Of a stretch of DNA of 20,040 nucleotides, positions 1-7,506 are shown one piece after another. Below the pieces are notes generated by a model. That model was not told the origin of the DNA. It ran no database searches and saw nothing but the letters and a program-made list of their open reading frames with translations. Position 1 is the first letter of the stretch. Every line of letters starts with the position of its first letter. The translations under genes were made by a program, and so were the position numbers. This stretch comes from Flammeovirgaceae bacterium UBA4659 (GTDB taxonomy: Bacteria > Bacteroidota > Bacteroidia > Cytophagales > Cyclobacteriaceae), in NCBI GenBank assembly GCA_002405445.1, contig DHLV01000038.1, positions 14,499-34,538 on the forward strand. Direction: 5' to 3'.

Positions 1-18
1 CAAGGCTACGTCACGGAT

Positions 19-894
19 CTATTTCCCGTCTTTGTCTATTTTCAGTGTTTTCGTTTTACCGTCAACCGTCACCGTCACCAAATGGTCGCAAGTGCCATCT
101 CCGTAATCCACGGTGAATTTCTTGCTGTCAACCGTTACTTGTTTTACACCAATCACCGGCACATGCACCCTGCGACCGCATGAGGCAAAATACTGGAGGG
201 GGGTAGTAATTTGAACAGAGTAACTTTTTCCTTTGCGGTTGGTGCCAGAGGCTGCAGGGGTGTTCGGGTCAGTCTGTGATATGATCCACTTATCTTGCAG
301 TGGCGCAAGGGACGAACGCACCCATTGGCGGGTACGCTTCACACTGCGCGATGCAGTTGTACCATCTGCCCAGGTGGTTTTGTGGTTTCCTTCGATGTTG
401 AAGGTAAGAGGTTTGTCTGTGGTGCTCACATTGGTGACTGATCTTGAACCATCGATTTTTACCCCATTTACAGTGTAGCCGTCTAATGTGACCGTATGAA
501 CTGACTTGGCAACGAACCACCTGCCACCTGACCAGGCGATGACAATTTTGCCGGTGCGAACATCCCCGTCATCATCTTTGCAATCGCCATTGAATACGAT
601 CGTAATTTTACCTGATTCTTTGGTGTTGGTTGCATCTTTGGTAACAGTGGCGCAGGCCAACCGATCGTCTGCACCTTCCACCCGTCCACTGACAGCATCA
701 TTGGAATCTAAAGCCGATGCTGCAATGTCATTTACCTCGTCTACTTTCGCATCAGTGGCAGACTCATTGTTGATGTTTTCTGCCTCCAGAGCGGAGAGAC
801 CGGCATCATCGGTTTTGTTACACGAAGCCAAAAAAAGCACCGAGGCAACCATCCATGTGGAGGCGAGGCTCAGTATGTGTTTCCTAGTTTTCAT
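19..894 (-). CDS. Secreted lipoprotein of unknown function (paralogue 1)
   Basis: The protein is 291 residues. It opens with a lipoprotein signal peptide: basic start (MKTRKH), hydrophobic core, and a lipobox ending FLASC with the lipidated Cys at residue 25. An acidic, Asn/Asp/Glu-rich linker follows (about 28-75), then a globular region rich in predicted beta strands. Four cysteines after the lipobox (C81, C105, C239, C269) are conserved in the neighbouring paralogue (1012-1926), as are the blocks around DDRLxCATVT, NGVKxxG, QDKWxI, RGxSY and TVDYGxGxCD near the C-terminus. I do not recognise a named family. The shared cysteines suggest two disulfides in a periplasmic or surface domain, which is inference. 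It starts at ATG 894 and lies downstream of the terminator at 958-988, so it probably has its own promoter, although I could not find a convincing TAnnTTTG element. Confidence 0.8.
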   Translation of the reverse strand: MKTRKHILSLASTWMVASVLFLASCNKTDDAGLSALEAENINNESATDAKVDEVNDIAASALDSNDAVSGRVEGADDRLACATVTKDATNTKESGKITIVFNGDCKDDDGDVRTGKIVIAWSGGRWFVAKSVHTVTLDGYTVNGVKIDGSRSVTNVSTTDKPLTFNIEGNHKTTWADGTTASRSVKRTRQWVRSSLAPLQDKWIISQTDPNTPAASGTNRKGKSYSVQITTPLQYFASCGRRVHVPVIGVKQVTVDSKKFTVDYGDGTCDHLVTVTVDGKTKTLKIDKDGK

Positions 895-957
895 AGCAGT
901 AGTAAGTTTATTTGTGCCTTTGGACAGGCGGTGAGCCCATGGGTTTAATGGGAAGGC

Positions 958-988
958 AAAAAAAAACCTGTCTTAGACAGGTTTTTTT
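958..988 (-). terminator. Rho-independent terminator (bidirectional form)
   Basis: CCTGTC (967-972), a three-base loop and GACAGG (976-981) form a perfect 6-bp stem, flanked by nine A on the left and seven T on the right, so the A/T flanks extend the pairing. Read on the minus strand, it follows the stop of the lipoprotein gene at 1012 by about 24 bases and ends in a T run. It should stop that transcript before the second lipoprotein gene (19-894). Confidence 0.85.
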
Positions 989-1011
989 GCTCAATTCCCC
1001 CAAAATGCTGA

Positions 1012-1926
1012 TTAGTTGCCATCCGCATTTACCGTAATTGCCTTCGAAACGCCATTGACAGTCACTGTGATGTCATTATCACATTCGCCATTGCCGTAGT
1101 CTACGGTGTAGGTTTTGCTGTCGGTAACAAAAATCTTTGTACCACTCGCCGCGATAAATACCTTATCAGAGATTTGGCAGGCGCGCGAATACACCAGGTC
1201 TTTGGTCACGTTCATGGTATAAGATCTGCCGCGTTTGTTGGACCCACTTGCAGAACTGCCCGCTAAAATCACCCACTTATCCTGAGCCGGGTTGGTAGCA
1301 CGTTGCCACTCGCGGGTGAAGTTGTGCTCGCGGGTAATGGTTCTTCCATCGGGGAATGTGAGTTTACCACCGGCAATCACCACGTTGAACCGGGGAAAGG
1401 CTGAATTAGTGCCGGTTACATTGGCCAGCGTGTGAGTTCCCTCCACTTTCACGCCATTTCTAAAGAAATCCTGAAAGGTGGTAACAATGGTTGAGCCTGG
1501 GGCAAATCTCCTTCCGGCATAAGTAATCGTAATCTTACCTTTTCTAACGATACCACGCATATCAGCGCAGCCTGATCCAAAATCAATGACGATGTTTCCG
1601 GCAGGCGCGTCTTTATTGGTGCTGGTGCGCGTAATTGTGACAGTCGCACACTTCAGCCTGTCATCTAACTTTCCGAGTCTGGTCACGGAATCTCCCTCGG
1701 TACGGGCCTGTCCATACTGTTGGTCAGTAACACCTGCAATCGCAACGTTCGCGATGTCGTTGTTTTCATCAGAGTATGAATCGGAAACTGCCTCAGAATT
1801 GATGTTTTGGATGTCTACACCATTGAGTAATTCCGTGTCATTCTTGCAAGACGACACCAGTAACAATACAGCCATTGCTACTGAAGAAGCGATCTTTAAA
1901 GCAATCGAACCATTTAGTGCTTTCAT
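1012..1926 (-). CDS. Secreted lipoprotein of unknown function (paralogue 2)
   Basis: This 304-residue protein is a clear paralogue of the 19-894 product. It has a signal peptide with lipobox LVSSC (lipid Cys at residue 27), an acidic linker containing NINSEAVSDSYSDENNDIA (the neighbour has NINNESATDAKVDEVNDIA at the same place), and a beta-rich domain with four matching cysteines (C93, C120, C250, C282). The C-terminal block DSKTYTVDYGNGECDNDITV matches the paralogue closely. No enzyme motif is visible. The start ATG at 1926 gives a clean signal peptide. The tandem arrangement points to local duplication, and the terminator between the two genes suggests separate expression. A surface or periplasmic structural or binding role is possible but unsupported. 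Confidence 0.8.
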   Translation of the reverse strand: MKALNGSIALKIASSVAMAVLLLVSSCKNDTELLNGVDIQNINSEAVSDSYSDENNDIANVAIAGVTDQQYGQARTEGDSVTRLGKLDDRLKCATVTITRTSTNKDAPAGNIVIDFGSGCADMRGIVRKGKITITYAGRRFAPGSTIVTTFQDFFRNGVKVEGTHTLANVTGTNSAFPRFNVVIAGGKLTFPDGRTITREHNFTREWQRATNPAQDKWVILAGSSASGSNKRGRSYTMNVTKDLVYSRACQISDKVFIAASGTKIFVTDSKTYTVDYGNGECDNDITVTVNGVSKAITVNADGN

Positions 1927-2003
1927 AGAGGTTATTAAATTTGTTTCTTGCTTTGAGTTTGAAATAATAACAAGGTTTAATGTGCCAGCGAAAAGAAAAC
2001 AAG

Positions 2004-2699
2004 ATGTTTGTCATCCATCGGTTGGGATGCTTATCATGCCCGGGCAGGAGTTTACTGTCAATCATTATGACGCTGATGTTAATCCCCTCCGATGCATCCA
2101 GTCAAAACATCAGGATCGGAAAACTGAAGTACAATGGCGGTGGAGATTGGTATGCAAACAAAACAGCACTCCCCAATTTGATTAAGTTTTGCAATAAGGA
2201 GTTAAACACAGAACTCAACGAGGAAGAGGACGTAGTAGAAGTGGGTAGCGCGGCCATCATCGATTATGCATATATATATATGACCGGCCATGGCAACGTG
2301 GTGTTAAGTTCAGCAGAAGCACTTAATCTAAGGAGGTACTTAATCGGTGGTGGCTTTTTGCACGTTGATGACAACTACGGGATGGACAAGTTTGTGCGCT
2401 TAGAATTGAAAAAGGTTTTTCCGGAGTTGGAATTGGTCGAAATTCCGTTTGCCCATCCCATTTATCACCAAAAATTCAAGTTCCCGAGCGGCCTGCCCAA
2501 AATCCATGAGCACGATGGAAAACCTGCGCAAGGTTTAGGCTTATTCTATCAGGGAAGATTGGTGGTTTTTTATTCTTACGAATGTGACTTAGGGAATGGT
2601 TGGGAGGACCAACGGATCCATAATGACCCAGAGGAAAAACGTCAACAAGCCCTCAAGATGGGTGCAAATTTGATCTCTTACTGTTTTACAACTAATTGA
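2004..2699 (+). CDS. DUF4159 domain protein, secreted
   Basis: I place the start at ATG 2004 (MFVIHRLG), which gives 231 residues and a signal peptide ending near SDASSQN. An upstream in-frame ATG at 1980 would add eight mostly polar residues before the signal and seems less likely. The mature part begins IRIGKLKYNGGGDWYANKTA and contains YIYMTGHGNVVLS, GGFLHVDDNYGMDKF, IPFAHPIYH and FYSYECDLGNGWED. These are typical of DUF4159, a family related to the class I glutamine amidotransferase-like fold and often found in Bacteroidota near MoxR/VWA genes. No such partners are adjacent here. Catalytic activity is unproven. It is divergent from the lipoprotein gene at 1012-1926, with a 77-bp gap. Confidence 0.8.
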   Translation: MFVIHRLGCLSCPGRSLLSIIMTLMLIPSDASSQNIRIGKLKYNGGGDWYANKTALPNLIKFCNKELNTELNEEEDVVEVGSAAIIDYAYIYMTGHGNVVLSSAEALNLRRYLIGGGFLHVDDNYGMDKFVRLELKKVFPELELVEIPFAHPIYHQKFKFPSGLPKIHEHDGKPAQGLGLFYQGRLVVFYSYECDLGNGWEDQRIHNDPEEKRQQALKMGANLISYCFTTN

Positions 2700-2735
2700 T
2701 TTTCAATGTTCTGGATAGTATTTAAGGTTGACGGC

Positions 2736-2765
2736 TTGACTTCTATAACTAAATATTTAGTTTTA
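2736..2765 (+). promoter_or_regulatory. Promoter of the blaI-M56 pair
   Basis: TTG at 2736-2738 is followed after 19 bases by TAGTTTTA (2758-2765). This matches the Bacteroidota pattern TTG-N19-TAnnTTTG except for the last base. The predicted transcription start falls about 10-15 bases before the ATG at 2785. The palindrome at 2747-2762 lies between and over these elements, as expected for a repressor site. Confidence 0.55.
2747..2762. promoter_or_regulatory. 16-bp perfect palindrome, likely BlaI-type operator
   Basis: AACTAAATATTTAGTT is a perfect 16-base inverted repeat located 22 bases before the repressor start codon and overlapping the proposed -7 element. BlaI/MecI dimers are known to bind palindromic sites in their own promoters, so autoregulation is a reasonable inference. 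The sequence differs from the TACA/TGTA core of staphylococcal bla operators. Confidence 0.65.
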
Positions 2766-2784
2766 CAACGTAATTAATAGTTAA

Positions 2785-3156
2785 ATGAAAGAGTTGACCA
2801 AGGCAGAAGACCAAATTATGCAGGTGCTCTGGAAGCTGAAAAAGGCATTTGTGAAAGACATCATCGAGCAGTTGCCATCGCCCAAGCCACCTTACAACAC
2901 CGTGTCTACTATCGTGCGGATTTTAGAGAAAAAAGGTTTTGTGGGCTACACTGCGTATGGAAAAACACACGAGTACTTCCCATTGGTGCCTCAAGAAAAG
3001 TACACACACTTCTATTTGAACAATTTGGTGAAAGGATACTTTGGCGGCTCTTTTCAAAACCTTGTATCATTTTTTGCATCAGAGAATAAATTGGATATAC
3101 GAGATATAGACCAACTGTTAAAACAATTGGAAGAACTTAAAAACAAAAAGCCATGA
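2785..3156 (+). CDS. BlaI/MecI/CopY family transcriptional repressor
   Basis: The 123-residue length is normal for the family. The N-terminal winged helix (about 1-75) carries typical features: LTKAEDQIMQVLWKLKKAFVKDI, then PPYNTVSTIVRILEKKGFVGY as recognition helix and wing, and a THEYFPLV strand. A C-terminal helical dimerisation part follows (YFGGSFQNLVSFFAS to the end). The family represses genes for a membrane metallopeptidase sensor and, in firmicutes, beta-lactamase. Here the only partner is the M56 gene, whose ATG overlaps this stop codon (ATGA). No beta-lactamase gene is present in the window, so the regulon probably differs from classical bla control. The palindrome at 2747-2762 is the obvious operator candidate. 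Confidence 0.92.
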   Translation: MKELTKAEDQIMQVLWKLKKAFVKDIIEQLPSPKPPYNTVSTIVRILEKKGFVGYTAYGKTHEYFPLVPQEKYTHFYLNNLVKGYFGGSFQNLVSFFASENKLDIRDIDQLLKQLEELKNKKP

Positions 3157-4904
3157 ATGCGCTGCTCAACTACCTCTTGGAAGTGAACATTAGCCTCGTA
3201 TTGTTCATGCTTATGTACCTGCTGCTGTTGCGCGGTGAAACCCAGTTTTCATTCAACCGAATTTACCTTATGCTTTCGTTGGCAGCATCGCTTGTATTTC
3301 CTTTTTTTCATTTTCGTGTGCCAGTATCGAATGAACTTGTCCCTTCGGCAAACAACTTAATGCCTAGCTATTTGCTAAATGAGTTAAAGGTGAATGGTGA
3401 TGAAATCAACGTTGCCCAAGCCGCTAATGAAATGACGCCTTTGGTGGTCGTTGAATGGGTCTATGCAATAATTCTAGTCACCTTGATGACTATTTTTTTA
3501 TATCGCATCGCACGCATCATTCAACTTTTTAGCAAGGGCTTCACCTATCGATGGCGTAACTACATCGTTTTAGAAACAAATGATGCCAAACCTACCTTCT
3601 CATTCTTTCACTTTATCTTCATTGGTCAGGCAAACAAACTTAGCCCCAACGAAAAGGAAGATATCTTAATGCATGAATCAGCGCACATTGAAAGACTTCA
3701 TTCGCTGGATATTCTGTTGGTTAACCTTGTCGGAATAGTTTGCTGGTTCAATCCAATCGTCCACTTTTACAAAAGAACGCTGGTGCAGTTGCACGAGTTC
3801 GAAGCAGATGCTTTCGCAGTAAGTGGTAAAGATACCCTTGCCTATTGCGTCCTTTTGGCAAAAGTGTCGCTTCATTCAGCAGGCTTTCCATTGGGCAATC
3901 ATTTTAATAGTTCTTTGACAACTAAACGTATCCAAATGATGAACACGGTAAAAACCAAAATAAGAAACTGGAAAACAGTATTGCTTGTCATACTTATTCC
4001 AATTTTCTTTTTTGCAATCGCCTGTCAAGATCAGTTGCATAACAACACACAGCAGAGTTTAAGCATTGAAACGTTGCCGAAAGGCATTCAACAGCAAATA
4101 AAGACATTCGCAAAGCACAACGACCAAGTGCGCGTACTAGAAATTAATGATGCAAACAAAAAAGAACTGGAGGAGTTGGGGTACTATGACGGCCAACCCA
4201 AAAATGCACTTAGGGTTATAAGCGCAGGTTTTATCAAAGATCAATTCAGCTATGCTATCATCGGTAAACCCAAATCATTTCTCAAGAACGAAAGCCAAGT
4301 ATTTTCTGTAGTGGATGAAATGGCAACTCCTGTTTTTGGTTTCGATGCACTGTATGAAAACTTAGGCCACATCATTCAATACCCAGAACAAGCTCGAAAG
4401 AATGGTGTTGAAGGAAAGGTTTATATTGAATTTGTAGTTCAGGCTGACGGTACTTTGTCTGATATCAAGCTAATACGTGGAGTGGATGACGATATTGACA
4501 CAGAAGCGCTTCGTGCATTCTATCAGCTGCAAGCGAGGTGGAATCCTGCCATCCACCATGGGCAATTAGTCAAGATGCGCATGACCATGCCAATTGTTTT
4601 TTCACTCAAAAACCGGAGCCACGCATCAAGGGACCCAAATGCAGTTGAGCAAATGGAAGTTGCTTTTGGAACAAACCGATCCTTAAAACCTCACGCCAAT
4701 GGAAAGTTGATGATTGAGGGGGTTGTGTATTCAAATGATGGAACCCCTTTGCCTGGCGTAAAAGTAGAAATTAGAGGCTCAAACGAAGGAGGTTATTCTG
4801 ATTCTGACGGGAAATTCATTTTTGAAACAAGTCAAGAAAAAGGCGTTGCTCATTTTTCTTTCGAAGGATTTAAAGGGCTCGATATTTCTTTTGGCATCAA
4901 TTGA
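3153..4904 (+). CDS. M56 (BlaR1-like) membrane metallopeptidase with TonB-like and carboxypeptidase-regulatory-like C-terminus
   Basis: This 583-residue protein has membrane segments near residues 8-27, 37-54, 98-118 and 275-291. Between the third and fourth lies the zinc protease site HESAH (174-178), with HEFEADA (E217) as probable third ligand, matching the M56 family. After the last membrane segment comes a long extracytoplasmic part. A TonB_C-like domain (about 405-485) has GVEGKVYIEFVVQADGTLSDIKL and the WNPA motif. A CarboxypepD_reg-like beta domain (about 517-583) has GVVYSNDGTPLPGVKVEI and DSDGKF. It replaces the penicillin-binding sensor domain of BlaR1, so beta-lactam sensing is not indicated. 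It is translationally coupled to the BlaI-type repressor and probably inactivates it upon a signal (inference from the family). The gene ends convergently with the tlpA-like gene, overlapping it by 8 bases. Confidence 0.9.
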   Translation: MNALLNYLLEVNISLVLFMLMYLLLLRGETQFSFNRIYLMLSLAASLVFPFFHFRVPVSNELVPSANNLMPSYLLNELKVNGDEINVAQAANEMTPLVVVEWVYAIILVTLMTIFLYRIARIIQLFSKGFTYRWRNYIVLETNDAKPTFSFFHFIFIGQANKLSPNEKEDILMHESAHIERLHSLDILLVNLVGIVCWFNPIVHFYKRTLVQLHEFEADAFAVSGKDTLAYCVLLAKVSLHSAGFPLGNHFNSSLTTKRIQMMNTVKTKIRNWKTVLLVILIPIFFFAIACQDQLHNNTQQSLSIETLPKGIQQQIKTFAKHNDQVRVLEINDANKKELEELGYYDGQPKNALRVISAGFIKDQFSYAIIGKPKSFLKNESQVFSVVDEMATPVFGFDALYENLGHIIQYPEQARKNGVEGKVYIEFVVQADGTLSDIKLIRGVDDDIDTEALRAFYQLQARWNPAIHHGQLVKMRMTMPIVFSLKNRSHASRDPNAVEQMEVAFGTNRSLKPHANGKLMIEGVVYSNDGTPLPGVKVEIRGSNEGGYSDSDGKFIFETSQEKGVAHFSFEGFKGLDISFGIN

Positions 4905-6039
4905 TAACCTCTTCCAATTTTTTCTCTAACGCAGCACCCCGCAAATTTTTGGCAATAATTTTTCCGCTCTTATCAAGCAATATTGAAAATGGAATTGCAT
5001 TGATGTTGTAATCTTTGGCTGCTTGACTTTCAAAGTACTTTAAATCAGAAACGTGCGTCCACGTCAGGCCATCCTCGGCAATTGCTTTCACCCAATCCTC
5101 TTTGTTGCGATCGAGCGATACGCCAAATACTTCAAAGCCCTTGTCTTTGAAGCGCTTGTAAGCCTTCACCACATTGGGATTTTCTCTGCGGCATGGCCCA
5201 CACCATTTTGCCCAAAAATCGATGAGCACGTACTTTCCGCGCAGCGAAGATAACCTCACAATCTCTCCACTGGGGTTGGCCAAGGAGATTTCAGGCGCAA
5301 TTTGGCCGACTGCCGTAACTTTGAGTTTCTCTACTTGATTATTCAATTCTTTAGTGTAACTGTAAGTGGGCCATTCTCTTTTAAACTTCTCGGCCGAAGA
5401 AATGAACAAATCAATATGCTTGTCTTTGTCAATCAGATTAGGATCTTGCAAAACATTGAACAAGCCCAACGAAACCGGCTGATCTTTTAGAAATGCGACC
5501 AACTTCAAGGTGTTGTTTTCCATCAATGTCATGGCTTGGCTCTGTAATTCCGCGATGCGCTTTTCATTTTTTGTTTGCACTGCCTGCTGAAACTCATTTT
5601 CGATCGCCTGCATGGCAGGGCCCGCCTGCGACTCTTGCACCATTGCTTGCACGCTGTTGATCAAATCATGATCGGGCGACCCCTTGATTTCCCAAAAACC
5701 CTGCTGATTACTTCCATCTACGTTTAGCTCAATATCGCTTTTGTTCACCATGATGTTCAATCGTTGGCGATTGAAAAAGTTAAACTGGTAGTATCCCGGA
5801 GCAGATATATTTAAGCTTGTCTCATAGGTATTGCCCGTCTTCAGTGGTATTGTCTGCATGGCGCCAGTGCCATCCTTTTTCAACTCTTGAACAGAAATTG
5901 CAGCTCCACTGACCGGATTACTCACTTTGCCCCGCACTGTTACCATCCAGGCGGTGGCTTCCGGGTTGTCTGTCTTCCTCTCCGGAGAGCAGTTTGCGAC
6001 AATCGAAAAACAAAATAACCATACCAATATTAGTCTCAT
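4897..6039 (-). CDS. TlpA-like thioredoxin lipoprotein with DUF4369-like N-terminus
   Basis: The protein has 380 residues. A short signal peptide ends in a lipobox-like VANC (Cys 17); Asn before the Cys is somewhat unusual. Residues about 33-110 resemble the beta-rich DUF4369 domain common in Bacteroidota thioredoxins. A helical linker (about 120-240) follows, then an AhpC/TSA-thioredoxin fold with the redox motif WCGPC (279-283) and the cis-Pro region AIPFSILLD (P350). The family reduces disulfides of exported proteins at the membrane. It starts three bases after the gatB stop, so it is probably the last gene of the alaS-gatB transcript. Its last codons overlap the M56 gene on the other strand. 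Confidence 0.9.
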   Translation of the reverse strand: MRLILVWLFCFSIVANCSPERKTDNPEATAWMVTVRGKVSNPVSGAAISVQELKKDGTGAMQTIPLKTGNTYETSLNISAPGYYQFNFFNRQRLNIMVNKSDIELNVDGSNQQGFWEIKGSPDHDLINSVQAMVQESQAGPAMQAIENEFQQAVQTKNEKRIAELQSQAMTLMENNTLKLVAFLKDQPVSLGLFNVLQDPNLIDKDKHIDLFISSAEKFKREWPTYSYTKELNNQVEKLKVTAVGQIAPEISLANPSGEIVRLSSLRGKYVLIDFWAKWCGPCRRENPNVVKAYKRFKDKGFEVFGVSLDRNKEDWVKAIAEDGLTWTHVSDLKYFESQAAKDYNINAIPFSILLDKSGKIIAKNLRGAALEKKLEEVIN

Positions 6040-6042
6040 ATC

Positions 6043-7506
6043 TCACATATTAATTTGCGCAAGTTCATCTGTCAATAGTTGATTCGCAAGTTTCGGGTCT
6101 GCTTTGCCTTTGGTACGTTTCATCACTTCACCCATAAACATTGCCACTATTCCCTTTTTGCCATTTTTATACTCCTCTACCTTCAGAGGAAATTCTTTGA
6201 TCACTTCTTTAACCACCGGTAATATTGCTTCAGCATTACTTTCCTGTATCAAGTTCAAACGCTGTGCAACAGCCAAAGGTTCATCGTTGTTTCGCAATAG
6301 TTGTGGAAAAATTGACTGCGCGGCCGCGGCAAAGTTTACTTTCCCGCTTTCGACCAACTCGATGAGTCGGCAGAGAGTGGCAGGATCCAGTTCCAACTGA
6401 TCAATATCCTGACCCGACTCGTTAAGGTAAGATTTGACCGGGCCCATCAACCAATTGGATATGGATTTAAAACGATTTGTCAGTTGCGCAACACTTTCAA
6501 AGTAAAACGCCAGCTCCTTTGACTCGGTCAGTACGTGTGCATCATACTTCGGCAAACCGTATGCGGTCACGAACTTCTCGAACATCTGCTGCGGCAGGAT
6601 GGGCATTTCGGCTTGTATCTTTTGCAGCCACTCTTCAGAAACAAACAGGGGACTCAAATCAGGATCAGGAAAGTATCGGTAATCGTTCAATTCTTCTTTG
6701 GTGCGCATGCCATATGTTTTTCCGGTATCGGCATTGAACGTGCGGGTTTCTGATACAATTGTTTCTCCTTTTTCCAAAAGCGCAATTTGCCGCTCGGCCT
6801 CGTATATGACGGCACGTTGCACATTGCGTACCGAGTTCATGTTTTTGATTTCAACTTTCTTGCCAAGCGCATTAGCCCCTTTCAATCGTACCGAAACATT
6901 GGCATCGCAACGCAGGGAACCCTCTTCCATGTTACCATCGCAAATGCCCAAGTAACGCACCAGTTTTCTGATTTCGGCAAAAACTGCACCTGCTTCCTCG
7001 GGTGTATGAATAACTGGGTTGGTCACAATCTCAATCAGCGCTACCCCGGCACGGTTAAAATCCAAGAGCGTGTCAACTTGGCCTTCTAGGTGGATTGACT
7101 TGCCAGCGTCCTCCTCAATATGGATGCGGTTCAACTCAATCTTGCGTTCGTTGCCCACTTTTGTTTTGATCGTGATGTGACCGCCCACGCAAATCGGGGT
7201 GCGGTCTTGCGTAAGCTGATATCCCTTGGGTAAATCTGGATAGAAATAATTTTTTCGATCGAATACCTGATGACGAGAAATTCTTGAGTGACAAGCCAAA
7301 CCCATCTTAATGGCCTGCTCAACCACAACCTTGTTCAACTTCGGTAACGTACCCGGGTGCGCCAAGGTGATCACGCCCACGTGCGTGTTGGCCTCGCCAT
7401 CAAAATTTGCGGCATCGGAATTGTAAATCTTTGTTTTGGTAAGAAGTTGTGCGTGAACTTCAAGACCGACTACAATCTCATACTTTTCTTGAATTCGTTT
7501 GTCCAT
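6043..7506 (-). CDS. gatB: Aspartyl/glutamyl-tRNA amidotransferase subunit B
   Basis: GatB is the kinase/transamidase subunit of GatCAB, which converts misacylated Glu-tRNA(Gln) or Asp-tRNA(Asn) to the correct amide form in the cytoplasm. The family signatures are visible: YEIVVGLEVHAQL at the N-terminus, AHPGTLPKLN, the RKNYFYPDLPKGYQLTQ block, LLDFNRAGVALIEIVT, RYFPDPDL, and a C-terminal YqeY-like helical domain. Length is 487 residues, close to the usual 475-490. I choose ATG 7506 rather than the TTG one codon earlier because it forms TGATG with the alaS stop, a typical coupling. GatA and GatC are not in this window. Confidence 0.97.
   Translation of the reverse strand: MDKRIQEKYEIVVGLEVHAQLLTKTKIYNSDAANFDGEANTHVGVITLAHPGTLPKLNKVVVEQAIKMGLACHSRISRHQVFDRKNYFYPDLPKGYQLTQDRTPICVGGHITIKTKVGNERKIELNRIHIEEDAGKSIHLEGQVDTLLDFNRAGVALIEIVTNPVIHTPEEAGAVFAEIRKLVRYLGICDGNMEEGSLRCDANVSVRLKGANALGKKVEIKNMNSVRNVQRAVIYEAERQIALLEKGETIVSETRTFNADTGKTYGMRTKEELNDYRYFPDPDLSPLFVSEEWLQKIQAEMPILPQQMFEKFVTAYGLPKYDAHVLTESKELAFYFESVAQLTNRFKSISNWLMGPVKSYLNESGQDIDQLELDPATLCRLIELVESGKVNFAAAAQSIFPQLLRNNDEPLAVAQRLNLIQESNAEAILPVVKEVIKEFPLKVEEYKNGKKGIVAMFMGEVMKRTKGKADPKLANQLLTDELAQINM

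Noticed and set aside
506..934. Open frame of 142 codons antisense to the first lipoprotein gene
   Set aside because: The opposite strand encodes a lipoprotein with a clear paralogue next door; this frame has low complexity and no motif.
2701..4904. Beta-lactam resistance operon
   Set aside because: The repressor/peptidase pair is BlaI/BlaR1-like, but there is no beta-lactamase gene and no penicillin-binding sensor domain.
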